Below are positions 16,274 through 27,526 of a stretch of DNA of 64,000 nt, in pieces (the first letter of the stretch is position 1; each line of letters opens with the position of its first letter). Source of the stretch: Demequina phytophila (GTDB lineage: Bacteria; Actinomycetota; Actinomycetes; Actinomycetales; Demequinaceae); assembly GCF_000971135.1 (NCBI RefSeq), contig NZ_BBLW01000003.1, forward strand, positions 310,001 through 374,000, read 5' to 3'. Below the pieces are notes generated by a model, which saw only the letters and a program-made list of their open reading frames with translations, was not told the DNA's origin and made no database searches. The translations under genes and the position numbers were made by a program.

Positions 16274-16840
16274 ATGACCACCGGCACCCCGCGCGAGCAG
16301 CTGCGCGACCTCATCAAGGACCTCGCCGTCGTGCACGGCCGCATCACCCTCGCGTCGGGCAAGGAGGCGGACTACTACGTCGACCTTCGCCGCATCACGC
16401 TGCACCACCGTGCGGCCCCGCTCGTGGGCCACGTGCTGCTCGACGCGCTCGAGGAGGCGGGCTTCGGTCCCGCCGACGTCGACGCGGTCGGCGGGCTCAC
16501 GCTCGGCGCGGACCCCGTCGCGACCGCGCTCATGCACGCCGCGGCGTCGCGCGGGCTGGACCTCGACGCGTTCGTGGTGCGCAAGGAGAACAAGGCGCAC
16601 GGGCTGCAGCGCCGCATCGAGGGCCCCGATGTCGCCGGCCGCAAGGTCGTCGCCGTCGAGGACACGTCCACCACGGGCGGCTCGGTGCTCACCGCGGTGA
16701 GCGCGCTCAAGGAGGCCGGCGCGGACGTGGTCGCGGTCGCGGTGATCGTCGACCGCAACACGGGCGCGCGCGAGGTCATCGAGGAGGAGGGCCTGCCCTA
16801 CCTCTACCTCTACGGCCTCGAGGACCTCGGCCTGGGCTGA
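16274..16840 (+). CDS. pyrE: Orotate phosphoribosyltransferase
   Basis: Converts orotate and PRPP to orotidine 5'-phosphate in pyrimidine synthesis. The 188 residues include T-L-A-S-G-K-E-A-D-Y-Y-V-D near the N-terminus, F-V-V-R-K-E-N-K-A-H-G (flexible catalytic loop) and the PRPP motif VVAVEDTSTTGGS. Length and motif order are typical. It is not clustered with other pyr genes here; its neighbours are an SDR and a membrane protein. The ATG at 16274 is supported by the closely spaced -10. Confidence 0.96.
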   Translation: MTTGTPREQLRDLIKDLAVVHGRITLASGKEADYYVDLRRITLHHRAAPLVGHVLLDALEEAGFGPADVDAVGGLTLGADPVATALMHAAASRGLDLDAFVVRKENKAHGLQRRIEGPDVAGRKVVAVEDTSTTGGSVLTAVSALKEAGADVVAVAVIVDRNTGAREVIEEEGLPYLYLYGLEDLGLG

Positions 16841-16873
16841 GCCCGGACCCTTCACGCGAGCGGCGGCCCTCGC

Positions 16874-16879
16874 TAGGGT
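16874..16879 (+). promoter_or_regulatory. -10 box of the membrane protein gene upstream of LemA
   Basis: TAGGGT 7 nt before ATG 16887. Confidence 0.55.
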
Positions 16880-16886
16880 GGCCGCC

Positions 16887-17798
16887 ATGCGAGGGATCAC
16901 CGCGATGCGCGTGGGCACCGGCGCGCTCGCGGGCCTGGGCGTGATCGCCTACGTGGTGGGCGGTCGCGCCGCCTTCGTGGTGCTGGCCTTCGCCGGCGTC
17001 GCTGTTCTCGCGCTCGTTGCGTGGGAGGCGTACGACACGTTCCGGCATCGCGACGCCGCCGCCCGCTTCGCGCTCGAGCACGGCTGGGAGCTCCTGCCGC
17101 GCACGGCCGCGTACTCGATGCGGTTCTCGGGTCAGCCGTTCGACCTGAACGGCTCGAGCGTGCGGCAGGAGGACGTGCTGCGCGGCACGTACGGCGGCAT
17201 GCGCTGCGCCACGTTCACCCACGTGGTCGAGCAGCAGTCCGACGGGCAGCGGTCCTCCGCCCAGGTGTTCCAGGTCACCCTCGCGGAGCTGCCGGTGCGG
17301 CTGCCGCGTCTCGACATCGTGCCCGAGCATGTGGGCCACCATCTCGCTCAGGCGCTCGGCGGCACGGACATCGAGGTCGAGTCGCACGCGTTCAACGCGC
17401 GCTGGCGCGTGATCACCCGCGACCTCAAGTACGGGCACGACGTGATCGACCCGCGCATGATCGAGCGCCTGCTCGCCCCCGACGTGCAGGGGCGGTCGCT
17501 GCGCATCGACGGCGGCGCCGTCCTCCTGTGGTCGCCTGGCCGGGAGGGCGTCGACACGCTCAGCAGGCGCCTCGACGTGGTCGCGGGCGTCGCGCGGCGC
17601 ATCCCCGCCCATGTGATCCGCCGCTTCCAGGACGCCGGGGCCGCCGTGGCCGATCCCGACGCACCGCTCGTGGGTCCCGCGTGGGCCACCACGCCGGGCG
17701 TGCTCAACTCGCGCCGCTACACCGGGATCGGCGCGGACGAGGCGCAGCAATGGTCGCCTCAGGAGCCGCCGGCCGACCCGGAGGTGCCCCGCGCGTGA
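16887..17798 (+). CDS. Membrane-anchored protein, first paralog flanking LemA
   Basis: A 303-residue protein with two N-terminal membrane helices (about 5-45) followed by a soluble domain. It shares with the protein encoded at 18417-19130 the block E-V-E-S-H-A-F-N-A-R-W-R-V, a D-x-x-Y-x-H segment and I-E-R-L-L, so the two are paralogs. They resemble the DUF3137-type proteins often found beside LemA. A GTG three codons upstream (16878) is possible, but ATG 16887 fits the -10 spacing. Role inferred to be with LemA at the membrane; function unknown. Confidence 0.65.
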   Translation: MRGITAMRVGTGALAGLGVIAYVVGGRAAFVVLAFAGVAVLALVAWEAYDTFRHRDAAARFALEHGWELLPRTAAYSMRFSGQPFDLNGSSVRQEDVLRGTYGGMRCATFTHVVEQQSDGQRSSAQVFQVTLAELPVRLPRLDIVPEHVGHHLAQALGGTDIEVESHAFNARWRVITRDLKYGHDVIDPRMIERLLAPDVQGRSLRIDGGAVLLWSPGREGVDTLSRRLDVVAGVARRIPAHVIRRFQDAGAAVADPDAPLVGPAWATTPGVLNSRRYTGIGADEAQQWSPQEPPADPEVPRA

Positions 17799-17854
17799 CC
17801 CTGTCCGCCCGCGTCCCGCCCCGCTAGAGTCGCCACAGACGTCAGGAGAGACAC

Positions 17855-18412
17855 ATGGAATGGTTCTTCATCGCGCTCGCGGTGGTGCTCGTCATCATCG
17901 TCATCTGGGCGATCGCGGCCTACAACGGCCTGGTTCGGCTGCGCAACCTGGTCCAGGAGGCATGGCGCCAGATCGACGTCGAGCTGCAGCGTCGGCACGA
18001 CCTCATCCCCAACCTCGTCGAGACCGTCAAGGGTTACGCGAAGCATGAGGCGAGCACGCTCGAGGCCGTGACGCAGGCGCGCACCATCGCCGCCGCGCCC
18101 GGATCCTCGCCCGCGGAGCAGGCCGCGCAGGAGAACGTCCTCACGCAGGCGCTCGGACGCCTGTTCGCGGTGGCGGAGGCGTACCCCGACCTCAAGGCGA
18201 ACCAGAACTTCATGCAGCTCCAGCAGGAGCTCACCAACACCGAGGACCGCATCGCCGCGGGCCGCCGCTTCTACAACGCGAACGTGCGCAGCCTCAACAC
18301 GCGCATCGAGACGTTCCCCACGGTGATCATCGCGAACATGTTCGGCTTCCACCGCGAGGAGTACTTCGAGACGGAGGACGCGGCGCGCCAGGCGCCGAAC
18401 GTCCAGTTCTGA
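17855..18412 (+). CDS. LemA family protein
   Basis: A 185-residue protein with an N-terminal membrane helix (residues 3-24) and a long helical hairpin domain. The family hallmarks are present: A-Y-N-G-L-V-R-L-R-N, Q-I-D-V-E-L-Q-R-R-H-D-L-I-P-N-L, the F-Y-N-A-N-V-R segment and a C-terminal F-G-F. LemA proteins are periplasm-facing anchors of unclear function. GGAG occurs 8 nt before the ATG. The gene sits between two paralogous membrane proteins and ends 4 bp before the second. Confidence 0.93.
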   Translation: MEWFFIALAVVLVIIVIWAIAAYNGLVRLRNLVQEAWRQIDVELQRRHDLIPNLVETVKGYAKHEASTLEAVTQARTIAAAPGSSPAEQAAQENVLTQALGRLFAVAEAYPDLKANQNFMQLQQELTNTEDRIAAGRRFYNANVRSLNTRIETFPTVIIANMFGFHREEYFETEDAARQAPNVQF

Positions 18413-18416
18413 CCTC

Positions 18417-19130
18417 GTGTTCTTCTACGGCGACGGGCCCGTCTCGACGCTGCTGACCTTCCTGTGCGGTGCGGCGTTCATCGCGGCGGTCGTGTGGGGC
18501 GGGATCAGGTACTACCAGGCCGAGCAGAGGCGGCTCGCGCAGCTACGTGCCTGGATCGCGTCCCGCGGATGGACCTGGGTCGAGCGGGACGATGCGCTGG
18601 CGGAGCGGCTCTCGACGCGCCCGTTCGGCATGGGGGACCAGCGGGAGGCTCGCGAGATCATCACGGGTGCGCGTGACGGGCGGCCGTTCCAGGCGTTCCG
18701 CTACGTCGTCGTCGAGCACTCGCGCGATTCCAAGGGCAACCGGCGCACCACCCGCGACGACTACCAGGTGGTCTGGATCCCCTTAGCGGCGAGCCTTCCG
18801 CCGCTGCGCTTCGCGCCCGACGATGCCGTCCAGCGGGTCCTCACGCGGCTCGGATGGGGCGACGTCGACACCGAGTCGCACGAGTTCAACCAGCGGTGGC
18901 GCGTGAGCGCGCGTGACGACGCGTACGCGCACGCCGTGCTCGCGCCCCACGTGATCGAGCAGCTGCTACGGCCCGGGTGGACTGGAGCGACGCTCGTCAT
19001 CGAGGGGAGCCTCGCCGCCGTGGTGAGGCGTGGACGCCCGGACCTGTCGCGGCTCGATGCGGAGCTCGACCGTCTCGAGACGTTCGTCGGGGACATCCCG
19101 CCGTTCGTGCTGGCCGACTACGGCAGCTGA
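18417..19130 (+). CDS. Membrane-anchored protein, second paralog flanking LemA
   Basis: A 237-residue protein with one or two N-terminal helices (about 8-30), then a soluble domain paralogous to the product of 16887-17798 (shared E-S-H-E-F-N-Q-R-W-R-V and V-I-E-Q-L-L). The GTG start at 18417 lies 4 bp after the LemA stop, so translation is probably coupled. The 3' end overlaps the convergent DedA gene by 13 bp. Function unknown; association with LemA is inferred from position. Confidence 0.65.
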   Translation: MFFYGDGPVSTLLTFLCGAAFIAAVVWGGIRYYQAEQRRLAQLRAWIASRGWTWVERDDALAERLSTRPFGMGDQREAREIITGARDGRPFQAFRYVVVEHSRDSKGNRRTTRDDYQVVWIPLAASLPPLRFAPDDAVQRVLTRLGWGDVDTESHEFNQRWRVSARDDAYAHAVLAPHVIEQLLRPGWTGATLVIEGSLAAVVRRGRPDLSRLDAELDRLETFVGDIPPFVLADYGS

Positions 19131-19852
19131 GGGTCGCACGCCTCGGCGACCACCGCATCGTCCCCCTGCGCGCCCGCGGCGCGCCCGTCGCGCCGGTGCC
19201 TCCACCACTCGATCACGATCGGCAGCACCGAGATGCCCACGATCACGATGGCCGCGAGCTCGAGGTTGTCCTTGATGACGTCGAAGCTGCCGAGCCAGTA
19301 GCCCAGCAGGGTGAAGCCGACGCCCCACGCGAACGCGCCGATCGCGTTGTAGCGGACGAAGTGCGAGTACGGCATCCGGCCGATCCCGGCGGCGACCGGG
19401 ATGTAGGTGCGCACGAAGGGCACGAACCTCCCGAGCACCAGCGCGCGGCCGCCGTACCGTTCGAAGAACGCGTGCGTCTTGGTGATGTGCTCCTGCTTGA
19501 ACCAGCGCGAGTCGGGCCGGTTGAAGATCGCGGGTCCCGCTTTGCGCCCGATCGCGTAGCCGAGCTGGTCGCCCGCGAAGGCCGCGAGGAACAGCACCAG
19601 GCAGGCGGCCCACAGCGGGATGTCGAGCGCTCCGGTACCCACGAACAGCCCCACCGTGAACAGGAGCGAGTCGCCGGGGAGGATGGGGAACAGCAACCCG
19701 GTCTCGACGATCACGACCACGCACACGGCGGCGACGGCCCACACGCCCCAGCGGGAGATGAAGCCCTCGATCATGGTCTCGGGGTCGAGCCAGTCGGGGC
19801 CGAGCGTGTGCACGGTGGCGGGGAGCGTCGCGGCGAGAGCGGTCAGGGTCAC
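19118..19852 (-). CDS. DedA family membrane protein
   Basis: A 244-residue integral membrane protein. DedA signatures are [28 protein letters not shown], the arginine motif [16 protein letters not shown] and the final Y-N-A-I-G-A-F-A-W. Members flip lipid carriers such as undecaprenyl phosphate or phospholipids and support envelope homeostasis. The poorly conserved C-terminal tail encodes G-D-D-A through a copy of the dispersed 10-mer. Confidence 0.92.
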   Translation of the reverse strand: MTLTALAATLPATVHTLGPDWLDPETMIEGFISRWGVWAVAAVCVVVIVETGLLFPILPGDSLLFTVGLFVGTGALDIPLWAACLVLFLAAFAGDQLGYAIGRKAGPAIFNRPDSRWFKQEHITKTHAFFERYGGRALVLGRFVPFVRTYIPVAAGIGRMPYSHFVRYNAIGAFAWGVGFTLLGYWLGSFDVIKDNLELAAIVIVGISVLPIVIEWWRHRRDGRAAGAQGDDAVVAEACDPQLP

Positions 19853-19902
19853 GGGGACACTGTAGGCGCACGGTCCTGGGAGTCGGCTGGGAGGATGGCG
19901 GC

Positions 19903-21108
19903 ATGACCGTCACGCTCGGCACCCCGCTCACGCCCACCGCCACCCGCGCGCTCCTGCTGGGCGCCGGCGAGCTCGGCAAGGAGGTCGCGATCGAGCTCAC
20001 GCGCCTCGGGGTCGAGGTGATCGCCGTCGACCGGTACCCCGACGCGCCCGCGATGCAGGTTGCGCACCGTGCACACGTGATCGACATGCTCGACCCGGAG
20101 GCGCTGCGCACGCTGCTGGCCGCCGAGCGCCCGCACCTGGTGATCCCCGAGATCGAGGCGATCGCCACGGCCGTGCTTGCGGAGGTCGAGGAGGCCGGGC
20201 TCGCGACGGTGATCCCCACCGCCCGGGCCACCATCCTCACGATGGACCGGGAGGGCATCCGCCGGCTCGCCGCGGAGGAGTTGGGCCTGCCCACGTCGCC
20301 CTACCGGTTCGTCGACACGCGCGACGGGCTCGCCGCCGCGGTTGCCGAGCTGGGCACGCCGTGCGTGGTGAAGCCCGTGATGTCGTCCTCGGGCAAAGGC
20401 CAGTCCGTGGTGCGCTCGGAGGCCGACGTGGACGCCGCGTGGACGTACGCGGTCGAGGGCGGGCGCGCCGGGGGGACGCGGGTGATCGTCGAGGGATTCG
20501 TCGACTTCGACTACGAGATCACGCAGCTCACCGTCCGCCACGCGGGAGGCGTCACGTTCCTCGACCCGGTGGGGCACACCCAGGTCGACGGCGACTACCG
20601 GGAGTCGTGGCAGCCGCAGCCCATGTCGGACGCCGCGCTCGCCGAGTCGCGACGCATCGCGGGCGCGGTCACGGAGGCGCTCGGCGGACAGGGCGTGTTC
20701 GGGGTGGAGCTGTTCGTCCGCGGCGACGAGGTGCTGTTCTCCGAGGTCTCGCCCCGCCCCCACGACACGGGCCTGGTCACCCTCGCCTCGCAGGACCTGT
20801 CCGAGTTCGCGCTTCACGCGCGCGCCGTCCTGGGCCTGCCCGTGCCGGGCGTCCTGTCGCTGGGCCCCGCGGCGTCGTGCGCGGTCCTCGCGACGGGCGC
20901 GGGCGTCCCCGTGTTCTCGGGGGTGGACGATGCGCTGGCCGGGACGGGCGTCGACGTGCGCCTGTTCGGCAAGCCCCGCGTCGAGGGGAGCCGCCGCGTC
21001 GCGGTCACCGTCGCGCGCGGCGCCACGGTGGACGAGGCGCGCGCCGCGGCGCGGGAGGCGGCTGCGGCGCTGCGGATCGAGCTTGTGGAGAACCCCTCCG
21101 CTGTCTGA
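19903..21108 (+). CDS. purT: Formate-dependent phosphoribosylglycinamide formyltransferase
   Basis: ATP-grasp enzyme that formylates GAR with formate and ATP, an alternative to PurN. The 401 residues match the usual length. Seen are [10 protein letters not shown] at the N-terminus, [24 protein letters not shown] (ATP-binding loop), G-V-E-L-F-V and [11 protein letters not shown] (metal ligands). It stands apart from the other pur genes but on the same strand, 21 bp before a DUF2786 gene. No purN is in the window. Confidence 0.95.
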   Translation: MTVTLGTPLTPTATRALLLGAGELGKEVAIELTRLGVEVIAVDRYPDAPAMQVAHRAHVIDMLDPEALRTLLAAERPHLVIPEIEAIATAVLAEVEEAGLATVIPTARATILTMDREGIRRLAAEELGLPTSPYRFVDTRDGLAAAVAELGTPCVVKPVMSSSGKGQSVVRSEADVDAAWTYAVEGGRAGGTRVIVEGFVDFDYEITQLTVRHAGGVTFLDPVGHTQVDGDYRESWQPQPMSDAALAESRRIAGAVTEALGGQGVFGVELFVRGDEVLFSEVSPRPHDTGLVTLASQDLSEFALHARAVLGLPVPGVLSLGPAASCAVLATGAGVPVFSGVDDALAGTGVDVRLFGKPRVEGSRRVAVTVARGATVDEARAAAREAAAALRIELVENPSAV

Positions 21109-21129
21109 CGGCGATGCGACCCTGGTCGG

Positions 21130-21834
21130 GTGAAAGATCGCGCCAGCCTCCTCGAGCAGATCCAGACACTGCTGCGCGTCGCGGACGGCGGCTCGCCCTA
21201 TCCGGCCGAGCGCGACCTCGCCCGCAAGCGTGCCGAGAAGCTGATGGTCCGCTACGCGATCGACGAGGCCGGGGTGCGGATGACCCGCGAGGAGGCGGAG
21301 AAGCCGACCACCCGGAAGTTCGAGTTCGAGGCGCCCTACGTCAAGGACCAGATCATCCTCGTCTGCGGCATTGCGCAGGTGTTCTCCTGCCGGTCCGTGG
21401 TCCACGGCGGGCGGCGCGTCACATCCGTGGGGTTCGCGTCCGACCTCGCCATGGTGGCGGCCCTGGTCGAGACGCTGCTGCCGGCGATGCGGCTCGAGAT
21501 GGATCTGTACGGCGGATCGCAGTCGCGCAAGAAGGCGTTCGCGTGGTCGTTCACCGGCACTGTGACGGAGCGCCTCGCGGACTTCTACGCCGGCGCGCTG
21601 CGCGAGGCTGAGGAGGAGGGGACCGGCTCCGCGCTGGTGCTCGCGGACCGCTCAACCCGGGTGCAGGAGGCGTACTCGCAGATGTTCCCGCACCTCCGGT
21701 CGGCTCGGCGCCGCGTGCTGAACTCCTGGGAAGGGTGGTCCGCAGGTGCGGAGGCGGGCAAGCGCGCCGATATCTCGCTGGGGCGCAAGGTGGACGAGGC
21801 GGGGCGGCGCGAGCTGCCCGGGGCGGCAGGTTGA
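21130..21834 (+). CDS. DUF2786 domain protein
   Basis: A 234-residue soluble protein. The N-terminal 40 residues (I-Q-T-L-L-R-V-A-D, then E-R-D-L-A-R-K-R-A-E-K-L-M) fit DUF2786, a small helical domain of unknown function found in actinobacterial and phage proteins. The remainder has no motif I recognise. GTG start at 21130. The next gene, an ABC ATPase, begins 13 bp later; they may share a transcript, although a TAGCGT box lies between. Confidence 0.75.
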   Translation: MKDRASLLEQIQTLLRVADGGSPYPAERDLARKRAEKLMVRYAIDEAGVRMTREEAEKPTTRKFEFEAPYVKDQIILVCGIAQVFSCRSVVHGGRRVTSVGFASDLAMVAALVETLLPAMRLEMDLYGGSQSRKKAFAWSFTGTVTERLADFYAGALREAEEEGTGSALVLADRSTRVQEAYSQMFPHLRSARRRVLNSWEGWSAGAEAGKRADISLGRKVDEAGRRELPGAAG

Positions 21835-21847
21835 TAGCGTCGGGCGG

Positions 21848-22744
21848 GTGACCTCGCCCTCTCTCCAGATCACCGGTCTCACCCATGCGTTCGGCGACCG
21901 CACCGCGCTCGATCAGGTCGGATTCGAGGTGCGGCCCGGTCGGCTCACGGGCTTCGTGGGCGCGAACGGTGCGGGCAAGACCACCACCATGCGCGCGATC
22001 GTCGGGGTGCTCGCGCCCGATGCCGGCGAGATCGCGTTCGGCGGACGGCCCATGACGCTCGAAGTGCGTCGCCGCATCGGCTACATGCCCGAGGAACGCG
22101 GGCTGTACCCCAAGATGAAGGTCGCCGAGCAGCTCGTCTACCTCGCGCGCATCCTGGGTGTCGCGAAGGACCAGGCGCAGGACCGGGCGGACGGGCTGCT
22201 CGAGGCGCTCGGCCTGACCGACCGACGCGACGACATGCTGCACACGCTGTCGCTGGGCAACCAGCAGCGCGTCCAGGTCGCTGCCGCTCTCATCCACGAG
22301 CCCGACCTGCTGATCCTCGACGAGCCGTTCTCGGGCCTCGACCCGATCGCGATGGACGCGATGGCGGAGCGGCTGCGCGAGCGTGCGGACGCCGGTGTGC
22401 CCGTGCTGTTCTCGAGCCACCAGCTCGACCTGGTCGAGCGCCTGTGCGACGACCTCGTCCTCATCCATCAGGGCCGGGTGGTCGCCGCGGGCGCCGCGCG
22501 CGCGTTGCGCGAGGAGCGGGCCGGTCGCCGCTACCGGGTCGAGGTGGGCGGCGCGCCCGCGTGGCGGCCCGCGCTCGCGGGCATGACGGTGATCGATGCC
22601 GGAGCTGCCGGCACGCTCGTCGACCTCGACGAGACGGCGGACCCGCAGGCGCTGCTCGCCGCCGCCCAGGCGGCGGGACCCGTCGCGCACTTCTCCCGCA
22701 CGCTGCCCTCGCTCGCCGACCTCTTCGCGGAGGTGGTCCGATGA
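21848..22744 (+). CDS. ABC transporter ATP-binding protein (NatA/DUF4162 type)
   Basis: A 298-residue ATPase: Walker A G-A-N-G-A-G-K-T-T, signature L-S-L-G-N-Q-Q-R-V-Q, Walker B L-L-I-L-D-E-P and switch His in F-S-S-H-Q. The Q-Q-R form and the extra C-terminal 80 residues match ATPases of sodium or drug exporters (NatA, YhaQ). The GTG at 21848 is a likely leaderless start after TAGCGT. It overlaps the permease gene by 4 bp (ATGA), so the two form one exporter. Substrate unknown. Confidence 0.9.
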   Translation: MTSPSLQITGLTHAFGDRTALDQVGFEVRPGRLTGFVGANGAGKTTTMRAIVGVLAPDAGEIAFGGRPMTLEVRRRIGYMPEERGLYPKMKVAEQLVYLARILGVAKDQAQDRADGLLEALGLTDRRDDMLHTLSLGNQQRVQVAAALIHEPDLLILDEPFSGLDPIAMDAMAERLRERADAGVPVLFSSHQLDLVERLCDDLVLIHQGRVVAAGAARALREERAGRRYRVEVGGAPAWRPALAGMTVIDAGAAGTLVDLDETADPQALLAAAQAAGPVAHFSRTLPSLADLFAEVVR

Positions 22745-23976
22745 CCACGTCCCGCACCGCCCTGGTCCGGCTGGTCGCCGGCCGCGAGATCGCTGTCAAG
22801 CTCCGCGACAAGGGCTTCCTCGCGTCGACCGCCGTCTTCATCGCGGTGATCGTGCTCGCCGTCGCGGTGCCCGCCCTGATCGAGGGCGACACCCCGGAGT
22901 ACACCGTGGCCGCCGACGACGCGGCGCGGCCGGTCGCCGAGACGGCCGCGACGCTGGGCGCCGCCGGCGTGCCCGGCCTGCCCTCCGCGGACATCACGGT
23001 CGGACCGATCGAGGACCCGGCCGCCGGTGCCCCGTCCGATCCGAGCGTCAGCGCCGTCGAGGAGGCGCTCGCGCGGGACGTCGACGTCGCGCTGAGCGTC
23101 GACGCGGACGGGACCGTCATCATCACCGCGCTCGAGGACGTGCCCGGCGACCTCGAGGAGCTCCTCGCCGCCGCATCGTCGCTGGTGACCACCCAGGCCG
23201 TCGCGTCGGCGGCGGGTCTGTCCGCCGAGCAGCTGGCCGATCTGACCGCGCCCACACCGCCGCGCGTCGACCTGCTGGAGCCCAAGCCGGAGCAGCCCGT
23301 GCCTCCCGAGCTGGTGATCGTAATCTTCGGCTTCCTCTTCTACTTCACGGTGCTCACCTTCGGTATCGCGATCGCGCAGTCCGTGGTCGAGGAGAAGTCC
23401 TCGCGCGTGGTCGAGATCCTGGTCGCCGCGGTGCCGATCCGCTGGCTCCTCGCGGGCAAGGTCCTCGGCAACACGGTCATGGCCTTCGCGCAGGTGCTGC
23501 TCATCGTCGGCGCGGGCCTGTTGGGCGCGAGCGCCATGGGGCAGGGGGAGATCGTCGCGCAGGTGCTGTCGGTGAGCGGGTGGTTCCTCGCGTTCTTCGT
23601 GCTCGGCTTCCTCATGCTCGCGTGCCTGTGGGCCGTCGCCGGATCGCTCGCCGCGCGCGTCGAGGACCTGCAGTCGACCACCCTGTACATGCAGCTTGCC
23701 GTCATGGCGCCGTTCTTCGCGGCGATCCTCATCCGGGACGAGGGGCCGGGTCGCGTCGCCCTCTCGTACTTCCCGCTCACCGCGCCGCTCATGATGCCCG
23801 CGCGACTCGCGACCGGCGATGCCGCGGCGTGGGAGCCGTGGGTCGCGATGGGCATCGTCGCCGCCACCGCCGTCGCGCTCGTCGCAGTGGGGGCGCGGCT
23901 CTACGCGGGATCGGTGCTCAACACCTCCGCGCGCACCAGGCTGGGCGGCGCGTGGGCGGCCGGCGGGCGCGCGTGA
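22741..23976 (+). CDS. ABC transporter permease (NatB/YhaP type)
   Basis: A 411-residue permease. One N-terminal helix (about 28-45) is followed by a roughly 140-residue external domain and then at least five helices, the layout of ABC-2 type exporters. The conserved segment V-V-E-E-K-S-S-R-V-V-E-I-L-V-A-A-V is characteristic of NatB-like permeases. Coupled by 4-bp overlaps to the ATPase upstream and to an RNA methyltransferase downstream. Probably exports ions, a peptide or a drug. Confidence 0.9.
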   Translation: MTTSRTALVRLVAGREIAVKLRDKGFLASTAVFIAVIVLAVAVPALIEGDTPEYTVAADDAARPVAETAATLGAAGVPGLPSADITVGPIEDPAAGAPSDPSVSAVEEALARDVDVALSVDADGTVIITALEDVPGDLEELLAAASSLVTTQAVASAAGLSAEQLADLTAPTPPRVDLLEPKPEQPVPPELVIVIFGFLFYFTVLTFGIAIAQSVVEEKSSRVVEILVAAVPIRWLLAGKVLGNTVMAFAQVLLIVGAGLLGASAMGQGEIVAQVLSVSGWFLAFFVLGFLMLACLWAVAGSLAARVEDLQSTTLYMQLAVMAPFFAAILIRDEGPGRVALSYFPLTAPLMMPARLATGDAAAWEPWVAMGIVAATAVALVAVGARLYAGSVLNTSARTRLGGAWAAGGRA

Positions 23977-24623
23977 GCGGCACCGCTGAGACGGGCGACC
24001 AGGAGCCGCTGCGCGGGCTCGGTCCGTGGGAGGGCGTGTGGCCAGAGGACCCGCGGCTCGACCCGGAGCTGCTCGCGCACGGCGACCGCCGCAACGTCGT
24101 CGACCGCTACCGCTACTGGCGTCACGAGGCGATCGTCGCGGACCTCGACGCGCGGCGTCATCCCTTCCACGTCGCTATCGAGAACTGGCAGCACGACCTC
24201 AACATCGGCTCCGTGGTGCGGACCGCCAACGCCTTCCTCGCGCGCGAGGTGCACATCGTGGGCAACCGCCGCTGGAACCGCCGCGGCGCGATGGTGACGG
24301 ACCGGTACCAGCACATCCGCCACCACCCGACCGTCGAGGACCTCGCTGGCTGGGCCGTCGCGGAGGGCCTGCCCGTGATCGGGATCGACAACCTGCCGGG
24401 CTCCGTGCCGCTCGAGACGTACGCGCTGCCACGGGCGTGCGTGCTGGTGTTCGGGCAGGAGTCCGTGGGGCTCTCCGACGCGGTGCGCGAGGTCGCGACG
24501 GACACGCTCGCGATCGCGCAGTACGGGTCGACGCGCTCGATCAACGCCGGCGCCGCGGCCGCGATCGCCATGCATGCGTGGGTCGCGCAGCACGGCGATA
24601 TCGCGGCCGGCCACGAGGGGTGA
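23973..24623 (+). CDS. TrmH family (SpoU) RNA methyltransferase
   Basis: A 216-residue SPOUT methyltransferase. The three SpoU motifs are present: H-D-L-N-I-G-S-V-V-R-T-A-N-A-F, V-F-G-Q-E-S-V-G-L-S and Y-G-S-T-R-S-I-N-A-G-A-A-A-A-I-A-M. It would transfer a methyl group from SAM to a ribose of tRNA or rRNA. The GTG start overlaps the permease stop (GTGA), an odd pairing with a transporter that implies co-transcription. Exact RNA target not determinable. Confidence 0.9.
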   Translation: MSGTAETGDQEPLRGLGPWEGVWPEDPRLDPELLAHGDRRNVVDRYRYWRHEAIVADLDARRHPFHVAIENWQHDLNIGSVVRTANAFLAREVHIVGNRRWNRRGAMVTDRYQHIRHHPTVEDLAGWAVAEGLPVIGIDNLPGSVPLETYALPRACVLVFGQESVGLSDAVREVATDTLAIAQYGSTRSINAGAAAAIAMHAWVAQHGDIAAGHEG

Positions 24624-24713
24624 GCCGTGCACTCCGCGGCGTCGGCACGAACCCGGCCGCCGCATCGTCCCTACCTGCCCGGACGGCCCCGGACTGCCGG
24701 GACCTTAGCCGCA

Positions 24714-24723
24714 CAGGTACCTG
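24714..24723. promoter_or_regulatory. Palindrome in the fba promoter region
   Basis: CAGGTACCTG, a perfect 10-bp palindrome 54 bp before the fba ATG. It precedes a possible -10 (TATCTG, 24727-24732) with TTAGC upstream. Low-confidence operator/promoter. Confidence 0.35.
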
Positions 24724-24777
24724 CGTTATCTGACAGAATGGACCGCGGTTCCATCCGCACAAGCTCAGGAGTTACCC

Positions 24778-25797
<1,020 letters not shown>

Positions 25798-25814
25798 GTC
25801 CGAGATTCGGCAGG

Positions 25815-25855
25815 CGCGAGCCCCGATCGGTCGGACCGACTGATCGGGGCTCGCG
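25815..25855 (+). terminator. Terminator of fbaA
   Basis: Fourteen-bp perfect stem (25815-25828 with 25842-25855) capped by a further GTCGG/CCGAC stem, 17 nt after the fba stop. Confidence 0.88.
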
Positions 25856-25921
25856 TACGTCCGGGCCCTAGGGGCGCGGATCCAAGCCCCCGGCATGCAC
25901 CGGGGTGAGGGAGGGGGAACG

Positions 25922-27214
<1,293 letters not shown>

Positions 27215-27223
27215 GGTCCCTGG

Positions 27224-27392
27224 CGGAACGGTCTGCGAGGCGGCGGTCCGCCGACCACGTTCCACACGCTTTCTGCGATTGGCGGCGCGTTCCTCGAGGA
27301 ACGCGCCGCCGGTTGCATGGCAAGACCGCTCCCACCCCGCCTCACGTGTGGAACCTGGTCGCGGCGCGCCACCGCGCAGGTTCCATGCAACT
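27224..27392. repeat. Imperfect inverted duplication downstream of purA
   Basis: Occupies most of the 312-nt gap between purA and the secreted protein gene. At its centre is a perfect 30-bp palindrome (27281-27310, GGCGGCGCGTTCC around TCGA). On both sides, in inverted orientation, lie related blocks beginning GTGTGGAAC(G/C)TGGTCG and ending CGCAG (about 27228-27268 and 27347-27379). Extra inverted pairs are GTTGCATGG/CCATGCAAC (27312-27320, 27383-27391) and GGAACCTG/CAGGTTCC. No transposase is present. It could fold into an extended RNA structure acting as the purA terminator, or be a miniature mobile repeat. Confidence 0.7.
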
Positions 27393-27416
27393 TGCAGTGA
27401 GCCAAGCGAAACAAAG

Positions 27417-27457
27417 TCGCAACGTTGCGATTGCATTCGCGACAAAAGGGATATAGC
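27417..27457 (+). promoter_or_regulatory. Palindrome and putative promoter of the secreted protein gene
   Basis: TCGCAACGTTGCGA (27417-27430) is a perfect 14-bp palindrome in an unusually AT-rich patch. TTGCAT (27431-27436) and TATAGC (27452-27457), 15 bp apart, are possible -35 and -10 elements, so a protein bound to the palindrome would touch the -35. Confidence 0.5.
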
Positions 27458-27526
27458 GTCCGAAACGGGACAGGATCCCCGCGGGCTTCAGAGGGGGGCC
27501 ACGCGACATCTCTGGGGGGTACTTCG

